A DNA stretch of 64,000 nucleotides from Microvirga puerhi (GCF_020089865.1 NZ_JAIRBM010000006.1:62001-126000), one strand, 5' to 3'. Positions 40,817 to 51,273 are shown, counted from the stretch's first letter. A program made the numbers and translations. The notes: generated by a model not told the origin, from the letters alone.

Positions 40817-41748
40817 TGGCCGGCGCCCCTCCCCTCTCTCAATCGTCCAGGCTCCAGGCCTGGCTTCTCTCGCCCGAACCCGCCTCGCGCTGGCAGGCTC
40901 GCTTCGGCCGCTTCTATCTTGGCTGGCGCTCCTTCACGAAGAACCCGCTCGCGGTGCTGGGCCTCGTCATCGTCGTGCTGCTCATCCTGGTGGCGGTTCT
41001 TGCGCCTCTGATCGCTCCCTATTCGCCGATCGCCGGCGGCGATCTGCGCACGCAGCGTCTGCTGCCCCCGAGCGAAACCTATTGGTTCGGCACGGACGAC
41101 CAGGGCCGCGACATCTTCTCGCGCGTGGTCTATGGCTCGCGCATCACGCTTTGGGTGGTGATGCTGGTGGCCGTGATCGCAACGCCCATCGGCGTTATCA
41201 TCGGAACGGTCGCCGGCTATACGGGCGGCTGGGTCGATACTGTCCTGATGCGGATCACCGACATCTTCCTGGCCTTTCCACGATTGATTCTGGCGCTGGC
41301 CTTCGTGGCAGCGCTGGGTCCAGGCATCGAGAACGCCATCATCGCGATCTCGATCACGTCGTGGCCCCCCTATGCACGTATCGCACGCGCGGAGACGCTG
41401 ACGGTCCGGAACAGCGACTTCATCGCCGCCGTGAAGCTGCAGGGTGCCTCCACACCCAGGATCATCTTCGGCCACATCATTCCGCTCTGCATCTCGTCCG
41501 TGATCGTCCGCGTCACCCTCGACATGGCGGGCATCATCCTGACCGCCGCCGGCCTCGGCTTCCTCGGTCTCGGCGCGCAGCCGCCCATGCCCGAATGGGG
41601 CGCCATGGTAGCCACGGGCAGAAACTACCTGATCGACCAATGGTGGGTCGCCGCGATGCCGGGCCTTGCCATCTTCGTCGTCAGCCTGGGCTTCAACCTG
41701 CTCGGTGACGGTCTGCGTGACGTGCTCGATCCGAAGGCTGCGAAATGA
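40816..41748 (+). CDS. Dipeptide-type ABC permease (DppC-like)
   Basis: A 310-residue permease: cytosolic N terminus ending RSFTKNPLAVLGL, then a helix, YWFGTDDQGRDIFSRVVYGSR, and the EAA loop IAAVKLQGASTPRIIFGHIIP. It overlaps the preceding stop by one base (TGATG) and the next ATG by four. It pairs with the DppB-like subunit. Confidence 0.92.
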   Translation: MAGAPPLSQSSRLQAWLLSPEPASRWQARFGRFYLGWRSFTKNPLAVLGLVIVVLLILVAVLAPLIAPYSPIAGGDLRTQRLLPPSETYWFGTDDQGRDIFSRVVYGSRITLWVVMLVAVIATPIGVIIGTVAGYTGGWVDTVLMRITDIFLAFPRLILALAFVAALGPGIENAIIAISITSWPPYARIARAETLTVRNSDFIAAVKLQGASTPRIIFGHIIPLCISSVIVRVTLDMAGIILTAAGLGFLGLGAQPPMPEWGAMVATGRNYLIDQWWVAAMPGLAIFVVSLGFNLLGDGLRDVLDPKAAK

Positions 41749-42584
41749 CCAAGCCGCTGCTCGAAGTCGAGGACCTGCGGGTCCGATTCCACCTGCGCAC
41801 CGGCACCGTCGAAGCGGTGCGCGGCGTTTCCTTCCAGCTCGGCCGCGAACGTCTCGGGATCGTGGGCGAATCCGGGTCCGGAAAGTCGCAAACAGGTCGT
41901 GCCATCCTGGGCCTGACGCCACCGCCCGGCGAAGTGACCGCCAAGCGGCTGACTTTCGACGGGATCGATCTGCTCACCGCCTCGACCAAAACCCTGCGCC
42001 AGCTACGTGGCGGGCGCATCTCCATGGTGATGCAGGACCCGAAATATTCGCTCAATCCGGTGATGACCATCGGCGAGCAGATCATCGAGGCCTACCAGGC
42101 GCACGACAAGTCGGCGAACCGCAAGGAAGCGCGCGACCGCGCGCTCGCCATGCTCGAAGCCGTGAAGATGCGCGATCCCGGGCGGGTTTTTGCGCTCTAT
42201 CCGCACGAGGTGTCGGGCGGCATGGGCCAGCGCGCGATGATCGCCATGATGCTGGTGACGGAGCCCGATCTCCTGATTGCCGACGAGCCGACCTCGGCCC
42301 TCGACGTCACGGTCTCGATGGAGGTGCTGCGCATCCTCGACGAGCTGGTGGCGGAGCGCGGCATGAGCCTGATCTTCATCTCCCACGACCTGAAGCTCGT
42401 CTCGTCGTTCTGCGACCGCGTGCTGGTGATGTATGCGGGCCGCGTCGTGGAAGAGCTTGAAGCCAAGCATCTGCGCGAGGCGAAGCATCCTTATACGCAG
42501 GGCCTCATGCGGTGCCTCCCGACTCTGGCCGATGACGTTCGCCCCTTACCCACACTCAACCGTGATCCCGCCTGGGCCCGATAA
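41745..42584 (+). CDS. Dipeptide-type ABC ATPase (DppD-like)
   Basis: A 279-residue ATPase: Walker A GESGSGKSQ, signature SGGMGQR (an uncommon variant of SGGMRQR), Walker [13 protein letters not shown] and switch SHDLKL. The C-terminal HPYTQGLMRCLP motif belongs to oligopeptide-transporter ATPases, although the Cys-rich 4Fe-4S motif of DppD is not obvious. Starts by ATGA overlap with the permease. Confidence 0.93.
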   Translation: MTKPLLEVEDLRVRFHLRTGTVEAVRGVSFQLGRERLGIVGESGSGKSQTGRAILGLTPPPGEVTAKRLTFDGIDLLTASTKTLRQLRGGRISMVMQDPKYSLNPVMTIGEQIIEAYQAHDKSANRKEARDRALAMLEAVKMRDPGRVFALYPHEVSGGMGQRAMIAMMLVTEPDLLIADEPTSALDVTVSMEVLRILDELVAERGMSLIFISHDLKLVSSFCDRVLVMYAGRVVEELEAKHLREAKHPYTQGLMRCLPTLADDVRPLPTLNRDPAWAR

Positions 42585-42591
42585 ACATCCG

Positions 42592-43371
42592 ATGCTCGAT
42601 ATTCAGAAACTCAAAGTTGTCTATGGAACGGGCCGCCTGCGCGTCGATGCGGTGAAGGACGTCAGCTTCCATGTGGGCGCAGGCGAATCCTATGGCCTCG
42701 TCGGCGAATCGGGATCGGGCAAGTCGACCGTCCTGCGCGCTATCTGTGGCCTCGCTCCGATCTCGGGAGGCCGAGTCCTCGTCGATGGGAAGGAAGTGAA
42801 GGACCCACGGGACAAGGCGTTCTATCGCACGGTCCAGATGGTATTTCAGGACCCCTACGCCTCGCTGCACCCGCGCCATACGGTCGACCGCACCTTGTCC
42901 GAGCCCCTCGCCATTCACGGCGAGAAGGACGTGGAAGCGCGGATCCTGCAAGCTCTGCGCGAAGTCGGGCTCGGCCCCTCCTTCCGCTTCCGCTATCCGC
43001 ACCAGCTTTCCGGCGGCCAGCGGCAGCGCATCGCCATCGCCCGCGCGCTGATCCTGCGTCCGAAGGTGCTGCTCCTCGACGAACCGACTTCCGCTCTCGA
43101 CGCCTCCGTGCAGGCGGAAATCCTCAATCTGCTCGACGAGCTTCGCCGCAAGATGGGCTTGACCTACATCCTGGTCAGCCACGATCTTGCGGTCGTCGCG
43201 CATCTCTGTGATCGCCTCCTCGTCATGCGCCACGGCGAGGGCGTGGAGGAGACCACGGCCGCATCGCTCCGATCCGGCAAGGCTTCCAATGCCTATACGC
43301 AGGAATTGATCGAAGCGAGCCGCGGCTTCTCGCGTGATGAGACCAAGGCCGCCTCGGCGACCGCCCCGTAA
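42592..43371 (+). CDS. Dipeptide-type ABC ATPase (DppF-like)
   Basis: A 259-residue partner ATPase: Walker A GESGSGKST, Q-loop FQDPYASLHPRHTV, signature [15 protein letters not shown], Walker B LLLDEPTSALD, switch SHDLAVV. It forms the heterodimer with the preceding ATPase. ATG at 42592 is used; GTG at 42562 in frame would overlap the previous gene. Shorter C-terminal tail than typical DppF. Confidence 0.93.
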   Translation: MLDIQKLKVVYGTGRLRVDAVKDVSFHVGAGESYGLVGESGSGKSTVLRAICGLAPISGGRVLVDGKEVKDPRDKAFYRTVQMVFQDPYASLHPRHTVDRTLSEPLAIHGEKDVEARILQALREVGLGPSFRFRYPHQLSGGQRQRIAIARALILRPKVLLLDEPTSALDASVQAEILNLLDELRRKMGLTYILVSHDLAVVAHLCDRLLVMRHGEGVEETTAASLRSGKASNAYTQELIEASRGFSRDETKAASATAP

Positions 43372-43400
43372 GTCCACCGCCAACTGCCCAGCGTGAGCCC

Positions 43401-44468
43401 ATGCCCCAATCTTCCTTGATGCCGGTTTTCGACGGTCATAACGACGTCCTTCTGCGCCTGATGCGCGGCAAGCTCCCACCGGAGCGCGCCTTTCTCGACG
43501 GCGACAATATCGGCCATCTCGACCTGCCGCGGATGAAGGAAGGCGGATTCGCGGGCGGCTTCTTCGCGGTCTACGTTCCCTCCGAAGGCGGCGGCGTCGA
43601 CGTGGACGCCCTGATGACGCAGCCGCAATACGATGTTCCGCTCCCCGAGCCGCTTCGGCTCGATCACAGCCAGAAGATCACCGTCCACATGGCGGCGCTC
43701 CTGATGCGGATCGAGCGCGCTTCCGAGGGACGGGTGAAAATCTGCCGCACTGCTGCCGATATCCGGGAGTGCCTCAAGACCGGCTCGCTCGCGGCGATCC
43801 TGCACATCGAGGGTGCGGAGGGAATCGACGGCGATCTCTATATGCTCGACGTGCTCTACAACAGCGGCCTGCGCTCCATCGGGCCGGTCTGGAGCCGCTC
43901 CAATATTTTCGGGCACGGCGTTCCGTTCAGCTATCCGTCAAGCCCCGACACGGGACCAGGCCTGACGGAGCTCGGCAAGGAGCTGATCCGTGCCTGCAAT
44001 CGTCTCAAGATCATGATCGATCTCTCCCATCTCAACGAGAAGGGATTCTGGGACGTGGCGAAGATCAGCGACGTTCCGCTCGTCGCGACGCACTCCAATG
44101 CTCATGCCATCTGCCAGCATTCCCGCAATCTTACCGACAAGCAGCTGGCGGCGATCCGTGAAAGCCGCGGCATGGTCGGCGTGAACTTCGCTACGTCATT
44201 CATCCGCGCGGACGGCCAGCGCAGCGAGAACACGACCCTCGAAGACATGATCCGTCACATGGATCACCTCATCGAGCATGTGGGCGTGGATGGCGTCGGG
44301 CTCGGCTCGGATTTCGACGGCGCGACGATTCCCGCGGAAATCGGCGACGCGCGCGGCCTGCCCCGCCTCGTCGATGCCATGCGCAAGCACGGCTATGACG
44401 AGGCAACGGTGCGCAAGCTCTGCTATGAGAACTGGGTCAACGTCCTGGAGCGGACCTGGGGCGCGTAA
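43401..44468 (+). CDS. Membrane dipeptidase family protein (peptidase M19)
   Basis: A 355-residue amidohydrolase-fold zinc dipeptidase. First zinc site FDGHNDVLLRL, bridging Glu in HIEGAEGIDGD, then DLSHLNEKGFWDV and THSNAHAICQHSRNL with His ligands, and the substrate Asp in GLGSDFDGA. Family members hydrolyse dipeptides, including those with a C-terminal D-residue. No signal peptide is seen, so it probably works in the cytoplasm on peptides brought in by the ABC operon immediately upstream (29-base gap). It ends seven bases before a convergent gene. Confidence 0.92.
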   Translation: MPQSSLMPVFDGHNDVLLRLMRGKLPPERAFLDGDNIGHLDLPRMKEGGFAGGFFAVYVPSEGGGVDVDALMTQPQYDVPLPEPLRLDHSQKITVHMAALLMRIERASEGRVKICRTAADIRECLKTGSLAAILHIEGAEGIDGDLYMLDVLYNSGLRSIGPVWSRSNIFGHGVPFSYPSSPDTGPGLTELGKELIRACNRLKIMIDLSHLNEKGFWDVAKISDVPLVATHSNAHAICQHSRNLTDKQLAAIRESRGMVGVNFATSFIRADGQRSENTTLEDMIRHMDHLIEHVGVDGVGLGSDFDGATIPAEIGDARGLPRLVDAMRKHGYDEATVRKLCYENWVNVLERTWGA

Positions 44469-44475
44469 GCGCGCC

Positions 44476-45315
44476 TCAGCCCTGTGCCTTCGAGGTCAGG
44501 GCGAAGAGGCTGGCAATTCCACCGACGCCGAGCATCAGCAGAAGGCTGATGGCGTTGATGGCCGGCGTGGCTCCTTCCCGCATCTGGCCGTACATGGTGA
44601 TCGGCAGCGGCGGATCCGAACCGACCAGCATCAATGTCGTATTGAAGTTCTCGAACGACATCAGCAGCGCGACGAGCCCCGCTCCCACAAGAGCGGGACT
44701 TAAGAACGGAAGCGTGACCGTGCGCAGCACATGAGCACGGCTCGCGCCGAGATCGAGAGCTGCCTCTTCGAGTGATCGGTCGAATTTGCGCAGCCGCGCC
44801 GCAATGATCAGCGTGGCAATCGTCAGGATGAACGACAGCTGCCCCAGGATGACGAGGGGCAGGCCGGGACGCAGCAGATCGAGATCCGTCTGAAGAACCT
44901 CTTCCAAACTGTTCGCGACGCGGGAGAAGAAGGCAAGGATCGAGATGCCGAGGATGACGCCGGGAATGACCAGCGGCCAGAGCATCATCATCGCGACGAT
45001 GGTCTTGCCGCGAAACTCCGCCCGCTCGAGCACCCAGGCATTGACCGTCCCGAGCAGGACCGCCAGCAGCGCCACGGGAACCGCCACCTTCAGGCTGTTG
45101 CCGATGCTGGTGAGCCAAATCGGATCCATGAGGATACCGGGCTTCCCGAAGACCGACCCATTGCCGATGAACCATTCCAGCGTCCACCCCTTCCAAGGGG
45201 GCGAAGGGAACGGACTGGCATTGAAGGCGAAGATCGCGACGACGAGCAGCGGCGCAAACAGGAAGATGTAGAACGCCGCGATATAGAGCTTCCAGAGAAG
45301 GGATGGCCGGTTCAT
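44476..45315 (-). CDS. Polyamine-type ABC permease (PotC/PotI-like)
   Basis: A 279-residue permease with about six hydrophobic segments and the EAA loop EEAALDLGASRAHVLRTVTLPFLSPAL. SFENFNTTLMLVG near the C terminus is usual for PotC/PotI subunits. It is the last gene of an SBP-ATPase-permease-permease operon and begins three bases after its partner. Confidence 0.9.
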   Translation of the reverse strand: MNRPSLLWKLYIAAFYIFLFAPLLVVAIFAFNASPFPSPPWKGWTLEWFIGNGSVFGKPGILMDPIWLTSIGNSLKVAVPVALLAVLLGTVNAWVLERAEFRGKTIVAMMMLWPLVIPGVILGISILAFFSRVANSLEEVLQTDLDLLRPGLPLVILGQLSFILTIATLIIAARLRKFDRSLEEAALDLGASRAHVLRTVTLPFLSPALVGAGLVALLMSFENFNTTLMLVGSDPPLPITMYGQMREGATPAINAISLLLMLGVGGIASLFALTSKAQG

Positions 45316-45318
45316 GGA

Positions 45319-46182
45319 TCAAGCCTGCCGCAAGGTCGTTCCGAGGCTCTGCCCGCTCAGGCGGAGGCCAGCCCAGACGATCGCCGATGAAAGCACGAGC
45401 AGAAGCATGCCGAAGGCGGCACCCTGCGGCCAATTGAATCGCGTGATGAACTGGGCATAGATCTGCTCCGTGAACCAGAGCCCGTTCTTTCCGCCCAGCA
45501 GCACCGGGGTCGCGAAATTGCCGACCGTCAACATGAAGACGATGATCGAGCCGGCGACGATGCCCGGCGTCGCATGGGGAATGACGATCCGGCGCAGCAC
45601 CGTCCACCGGCTGCCGCCCAGGTCGTAACCGGCCTCGACCACGGACGGCTCCAGACTCTCCAGCGCATTGGCAAGCGGCACGATCATGAAGAGAAGTCCG
45701 CCATAGACGAGGCCGAGGATGACCGCGCCGTCGTTGTAGAGCATTTCCACCGGCTGGCCGACGAGGCCCGTCATTTGCAACAGATAAGAGATCAGCCCGG
45801 TCTCGCGCAGCAGCATCATCCAACCCAGCGTCCGCACGAGTTCGGAGACCCAGAACGGCAGAAGGCATAGGAGCAGCAACATCGCCTTCAGGCGGCCCTG
45901 CGCTACGCGCGCGATGTAGAGTGCGATCGGAAAGGCGAGCACGAGCGTGATCACCGTCACCAGGATCGACATGATCGCGGTGCGCGCGAAGGTGCGCCAG
46001 TAGAGAGGCTCCGTGAAGAATTCAAGATAGTTGCCGAAGCCGAACTTGTAGACCCGCGGCCCGACCCGCTCGCTCAGGGAGAGGACGAGAATCTCCACGT
46101 GGGGAAGGATGATCAGAAGGCCCAGCCAGATGACGGCCGGCGCCAACAGCAGGAAAAGGGTGAGATTCCGCGCCGGCTTCAT
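45319..46182 (-). CDS. Polyamine-type ABC permease (PotB/PotH-like)
   Basis: A 287-residue permease: MKPARNLTLFLLLAPAVIWLGLLIILP at the N terminus, LPFWVSELVRTLGWMMLLRETG and the EAA loop VEAGYDLGGSRWTVLRRIVIPHATPG. The ATG at 46182 overlaps the ATPase stop (ATGA). It matches PotB/PotH in order and pattern. Confidence 0.9.
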   Translation of the reverse strand: MKPARNLTLFLLLAPAVIWLGLLIILPHVEILVLSLSERVGPRVYKFGFGNYLEFFTEPLYWRTFARTAIMSILVTVITLVLAFPIALYIARVAQGRLKAMLLLLCLLPFWVSELVRTLGWMMLLRETGLISYLLQMTGLVGQPVEMLYNDGAVILGLVYGGLLFMIVPLANALESLEPSVVEAGYDLGGSRWTVLRRIVIPHATPGIVAGSIIVFMLTVGNFATPVLLGGKNGLWFTEQIYAQFITRFNWPQGAAFGMLLLVLSSAIVWAGLRLSGQSLGTTLRQA

Positions 46183-47270
46183 GCGGGAAAGACCTTCATG
46201 GCGTCCGCCGTCCATCCGAGATGAATCGAAGCGCCGACCTCGATCCCGGCCAGCGGCCCGGCCTGAGGGAGAACGGCGCGAATCGGCTGATCGAAGCCCT
46301 GCGTATCGATGAGCAGGCTCGAATTGGCTCCATCGAACAGGACTGCCGAAACACGTCCTTCGAAGCGGTTGGGAAGCGACGCGAGGCTCTCGGCATTAGC
46401 AGACAGCGCAACCGCCTCCGGACGCACGAAACACAAGACGGACTTGGCTGGAACAATACCCGTGCTGTGAACGGTTGCGCCGGCGGCGAGACGAATGTCC
46501 GTCCCACCGGCTCCGCCCCCCTCGCCGCTCCAGCGATTCGTCTCGCCGACAAAGCTCGCGACGAACGGCGTGGCGGGATTGTGGTAGAGCTCACGCGGGC
46601 TCCCCACCTGTTCGAAGCGGCCCTGATTCATCACGGCAATCCGATCGGACATGACGAGGGCTTCGGATTGATCGTGGGTGATGTAAGCGAAGGTCGTGTT
46701 GAAGGTGCTCTGCAGCTGCTTCAGCTCGATCTTCATGTGCTCGCGCAGCTTGAGATCGAGCGCCCCGAGCGGCTCATCCAAGAGAACGAGGGTCGGCTCA
46801 AGAACGAGGCAGCGGGCAATCGCGACGCGCTGCCGCTGCCCTCCGGACAAAGCCGTGACCCGCCGCTCTGCGAAGCCCTTCAGGCCGACCCGCTCCAGCA
46901 TGCGCGTGGCGCGCTGCTCGGCCTCGGCCCGGGCGACGCCCCGGCAGTTCAGCCCATAGGCGACATTCTCACCGACGCTCATCATGGGGAAGAGCGCGAG
47001 GCTCTGGAAGACCATGTTGACCGGACGGCGGTTGGCCGGAACCCCCACCATCGACTTGCCGCGGATGCGGATATCACCCGATGTCGGGTCCTCGAAGCCG
47101 GCGATCATCCGCATCAGCGTGGTCTTGCCGCATCCGGAAGGGCCGAGGATCGAAAAGAAATCACCGCGGGTGACGGAGAACGACACGTCGTTCACGGCCA
47201 GATGAGGGCCGAACCGCTTGGTGACGGCGACGAGGTCGAGATCGCTGGAAGAAGCCATGGCTGCACGCAT
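46179..47270 (-). CDS. Polyamine-type ABC ATPase (PotA/PotG-like)
   Basis: A 363-residue ATPase: Walker A GPSGCGKTT, Q-loop FQSLALFPMMSV, signature [15 protein letters not shown], Walker B LLDEPLGALD, switch THDQSEA, and a C-terminal TOBE domain (from about residue 250). ATG at 47270 uses GGGGGATGA as ribosome site, which forms the right arm of a perfect hairpin at 47277-47302. Met5 is a later alternative start. Confidence 0.92.
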   Translation of the reverse strand: MRAAMASSSDLDLVAVTKRFGPHLAVNDVSFSVTRGDFFSILGPSGCGKTTLMRMIAGFEDPTSGDIRIRGKSMVGVPANRRPVNMVFQSLALFPMMSVGENVAYGLNCRGVARAEAEQRATRMLERVGLKGFAERRVTALSGGQRQRVAIARCLVLEPTLVLLDEPLGALDLKLREHMKIELKQLQSTFNTTFAYITHDQSEALVMSDRIAVMNQGRFEQVGSPRELYHNPATPFVASFVGETNRWSGEGGGAGGTDIRLAAGATVHSTGIVPAKSVLCFVRPEAVALSANAESLASLPNRFEGRVSAVLFDGANSSLLIDTQGFDQPIRAVLPQAGPLAGIEVGASIHLGWTADAMKVFPA

Positions 47271-47276
47271 AAGAAG

Positions 47277-47302
47277 TCATCCCCCGGCGAACCGGGGGAT
47301 GA
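47277..47302 (-). promoter_or_regulatory. Hairpin covering the ATPase ribosome-binding site
   Basis: TCATCCCCCGG (47277-47287) and CCGGGGGATGA (47292-47302) pair perfectly over 11 bases with a four-base loop. The minus-strand 3' arm contains GGGGGATGA, the only good ribosome site for the ATPase gene nine bases away. No T-run follows, so sequestration of the site or protection of the upstream binding-protein mRNA is more likely than termination. Confidence 0.6.
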
Positions 47303-47322
47303 TGAACGACATCAGGAGAGGA

Positions 47323-48396
47323 TCAGGAACCGGCCTTCAGGCGGTCGAGGACCTTGCCCTCGATTTCCTCGATTCCCGCCGGCACGGCCGGATACCACTT
47401 GATGTTGTCGATGGCGGCCTTCGGGAAGCTCTCTGCGAACTGATCCTTCAGCTTGCCCTGCATCAGCTTGTCGGCGCCGTTCGAGGCCGTGAAGTTGCCG
47501 GCGGAGGCTGCAACCTTCGCAGCGATCTCCGGACGCATGTTGAAGTTGATCCACTTGTAGGCGGCATCGTCATTGCGGCCCTTCGCCGGAATCGCGAAGG
47601 TGTCGACCCAGCCCAGCGCGCCGGACTTCGGAGCGATGAACTTGATGTCCGGGTTTTCGGAGTTCAGCTTCCACCCGCCCGTATCCCAGGCCATGGCCGC
47701 CACGACTTCGCCGGAACGCAGGGCGTTCAGGAGTTGGTCCTTTCCGTCCCAGAAGAACTTCACGTTCTTCTTGCACTCGGCAAGCTTGGCACCGACCTTC
47801 TCCATCATGTCGGCATATTGCTTCTGGTCCTTGTAGGCCGCGAAGGGATCCATGCCATTGGCGAAGGCGAAGGCGATCAGGGTCGGACGCTTGGCGCGGA
47901 AGCTCGACTTGCCCGCGACGGCCGGGCTGCAGAGATCCGGATAGTCGGCAACATTGGGCGCTGCCTTCGTGTTGACCACGAGACCATCGGTTCCCCAGAT
48001 GTGCGGAACACCGTAGACCTTACCGTCCACCGTCGTGTTCTTCTTCGTGGCCTCGAGCATGGAGGCGATGAAGAGATCGGACTTGAGCTTGGACAGGTCG
48101 AGCGGCTTGTAGATGCCGAATTCCTGCTGCGGGCCGGCGATGCGGTCCTGGCTCGGCTGGATGAGATCGAAGCCTGCACCCTGCGTGGCGCGCAGTTTCG
48201 AGATCATCTCCTCGTTGTTCGAAAGGGTGATCTCAACCTCGATGCCCGTTTCCTTGGTGAATTGCTGCACGACGTCAGCCGGCGCGTAATCCGCCCAGGT
48301 TAGAAGCCGCAGCTTCTCAGCGGCCTGCGCACCGCCGGCAATCATCAAAGCGGCAAAAGCCGTAGCCAGCTTCAGGCTGGCGCGTTTGGTCAACAT
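47323..48396 (-). CDS. Polyamine-type ABC substrate-binding protein (PotD/PotF-like)
   Basis: A periplasmic binding protein (357 residues), Sec signal MLTKRASLKLATAFAALMIAGGAQAA, mature start EKLRLLTWADYAPADVVQQF, the PotD/PotF pattern. Later stretches VPHIWGTDGLVVNT and MAWDTGGWKL belong to the same group. Ligand could be putrescine, spermidine or a related cationic compound. GGAGGA lies five bases before the ATG. First gene of the operon; the ATPase follows after a hairpin. Confidence 0.9.
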   Translation of the reverse strand: MLTKRASLKLATAFAALMIAGGAQAAEKLRLLTWADYAPADVVQQFTKETGIEVEITLSNNEEMISKLRATQGAGFDLIQPSQDRIAGPQQEFGIYKPLDLSKLKSDLFIASMLEATKKNTTVDGKVYGVPHIWGTDGLVVNTKAAPNVADYPDLCSPAVAGKSSFRAKRPTLIAFAFANGMDPFAAYKDQKQYADMMEKVGAKLAECKKNVKFFWDGKDQLLNALRSGEVVAAMAWDTGGWKLNSENPDIKFIAPKSGALGWVDTFAIPAKGRNDDAAYKWINFNMRPEIAAKVAASAGNFTASNGADKLMQGKLKDQFAESFPKAAIDNIKWYPAVPAGIEEIEGKVLDRLKAGS

Positions 48397-48560
48397 CGTA
48401 ATCCTCCAAAGTGGTCCGGGTTCGGCCCGTGTTCCCCAGTTGCAAAACTATATGACAGTCGGACGACGCGCCACTGTCTTGAAAGGTTTATACCCCACTC
48501 GATAAGCCGGCTCAATTTAACGCAAGGACAGCTGACATCGACTTGCGCTTCAGGCTATGA

Positions 48561-49529
<969 letters not shown>

Positions 49530-49551
49530 GGCGCGCGCCCGGACGAATCGT

Positions 49552-50337
49552 CTATTCCGCCGTCCAGCCCCCGTCCATGGACAGGTTGGCGCCTGTGATC
49601 TGACTGGCCGCATCAGTGCAGAGGAAAGCGGCAAGGGCCGCCACCTGATCGGTGGTGACGAACTGCTTGGTCGGTTGCGCCTCGAGCAGAACGTCGTTGA
49701 TGACCTGCTCCTTGGTCATATTCCGCGCCTTCATGGTGTCGGGAATCTGTTTCTCGACGAGAGGCGTCCAGACATAACCGGGGCTGATGCAATTGACCGT
49801 GACCCCGAAGGTGGCGGCTTCGAGCGCCACGGTCTTCGTGAGGCCCGCAATGCCGTGCTTGGCGGCCACGTAGGCCGATTTAAAGGGTGACGCTACGAGA
49901 GAGTGGGCCGAGGCCGTATTGATGATGCGGCCCCAGCGACGCGCCTTCATGCCAGGCAGCGCTGCGCGGATCGTATGGAACGCGGAAGAGAGATTGATCG
50001 CGATGATCTGATCCCACTTCTCGACAGGAAAATCCTCGATGGGCGAGACGAACTGGACACCGGCATTGTTCACGAGGATGTCGACGGTGCCGAAGGTCTC
50101 CTCAGCCAGACGGATCATCCCGGCAATCTCGTCCGGCTTCGTCATGTCCGCTGTGGAATGGATGGCTTTCACGCCGAATTCGGTTTCGATCTCCGCTTTG
50201 ATCTTTGCAATTTCCTCGGCCGGACCGAAACCATTGAGAACGACGGAAGCCCCTTCCTTGGCGAAGGCCCTTGCAATGGCAAGGCCGATCCCGCTCGTCG
50301 ATCCCGTGACGACGGCCGACTTGGATTTCAGGGTCAT
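49552..50337 (-). CDS. bdhA: 3-hydroxybutyrate dehydrogenase
   Basis: A 261-residue short-chain dehydrogenase oxidising D-3-hydroxybutyrate to acetoacetate with NAD. SAVVTGSTSGIGLAIARAF binds NAD, NNAGVQF, catalytic Ser in NTASAHSLVASPFK, and YVAAKHG give the Ser-Tyr-Lys triad. ISPGYVWTPLVEKQIPD and QPTKQFVTTDQVA are typical of BdhA, not other SDRs. ATG at 50337 has GGAG seven bases upstream. It probably serves turnover of polyhydroxybutyrate. Confidence 0.93.
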   Translation of the reverse strand: MTLKSKSAVVTGSTSGIGLAIARAFAKEGASVVLNGFGPAEEIAKIKAEIETEFGVKAIHSTADMTKPDEIAGMIRLAEETFGTVDILVNNAGVQFVSPIEDFPVEKWDQIIAINLSSAFHTIRAALPGMKARRWGRIINTASAHSLVASPFKSAYVAAKHGIAGLTKTVALEAATFGVTVNCISPGYVWTPLVEKQIPDTMKARNMTKEQVINDVLLEAQPTKQFVTTDQVAALAAFLCTDAASQITGANLSMDGGWTAE

Positions 50338-50526
50338 GAGATACTCCGGATGTGCTGATGAGACCATTTCCGATGATCTGGCATAACATGAAGCAACCCT
50401 GAGGCGGGAGTCCGGCCGAGCGCATACCCATCCTTTCCGCGGTCATTCTCCGGACATGCTTTTCCCGCAATCCTCTCGCGGGGCTCCGTTGAACATTCCG
50501 CTCCGATATGAGATGGGCGGGTCCTC

Positions 50527-51273
50527 GTGACAGTATCTTGCAGCGGGTCGATTGTGCAGACAGCCAGAATACTCCCATGTGGCGACAGCGCCCTGTCGGT
50601 CGAGTTCGGCGATACGATCGATCCCGATGTCAACGACAGGGTCCTTGCCCTCGATGAGGTCATTCGGGCAAGCGAACTGCCCGGTGTCCTGGAGACCGTG
50701 CCAACCTACCGGTCCCTGCTTGTGCATTTCGATCCGACCGTCGCGGACTACGACAGCCTGACGCATAGATTGCTGTCGGAGGCGCAAAGCCTGACACCCC
50801 AGACTTCGACAGGCCGCCGCTGGAAGGTCCCGGTCGCCTATGGCGGCCCCTTCGGAATTGATCTGGAAGACTTGGCGCAGCGTCATGGGCTATCGCCGGA
50901 CGCGCTTATCGCCATCCATGCCGCGGCTGTGTATCGCATCTATATGATCGGCTTCATGCCCGGCTTCGCCTATCTCGGAGGCCTCGACCCGCGCCTGGCG
51001 ACGCCACGGCGGACGCAGCCACGGGCGCAAATTCCGGCAGGTTCGATCATCGTCGGCGGCGCGCAGGCGGCTGTCGCGTCGATCGCATGCCCCAGCGGCT
51101 GGCATATTCTGGGACGCACGCCGGTCCAGAGCTACGCTCCGCAACGGAATCCGACATTTCTGTTCGCAGCCGGCGACGAGATCGTCTTCGACCCCATCGA
51201 TCCAGCGCTTTGGACGGATCTCGAGCAGGCCGCCCAAGCCGGAGAACCCGTCGCGGAAGAGATCGGACGATGA
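50527..51273 (+). CDS. pxpB: 5-oxoprolinase subunit PxpB (KipI family)
   Basis: A 248-residue KipI-family protein: ILPCGDSALSVEFGD, GGPFGIDLEDLA, and IGFMPGFAYLGGLDPRLATPRR. With PxpA and PxpC it forms the prokaryotic ATP-dependent 5-oxoprolinase that opens the damaged glutamine product 5-oxoproline to glutamate. GTG at 50527 is given; GTG at 50554 would give the shorter N terminus common in the family. It overlaps pxpC by four bases. PxpA is not in the window. Confidence 0.9.
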   Translation: MTVSCSGSIVQTARILPCGDSALSVEFGDTIDPDVNDRVLALDEVIRASELPGVLETVPTYRSLLVHFDPTVADYDSLTHRLLSEAQSLTPQTSTGRRWKVPVAYGGPFGIDLEDLAQRHGLSPDALIAIHAAAVYRIYMIGFMPGFAYLGGLDPRLATPRRTQPRAQIPAGSIIVGGAQAAVASIACPSGWHILGRTPVQSYAPQRNPTFLFAAGDEIVFDPIDPALWTDLEQAAQAGEPVAEEIGR

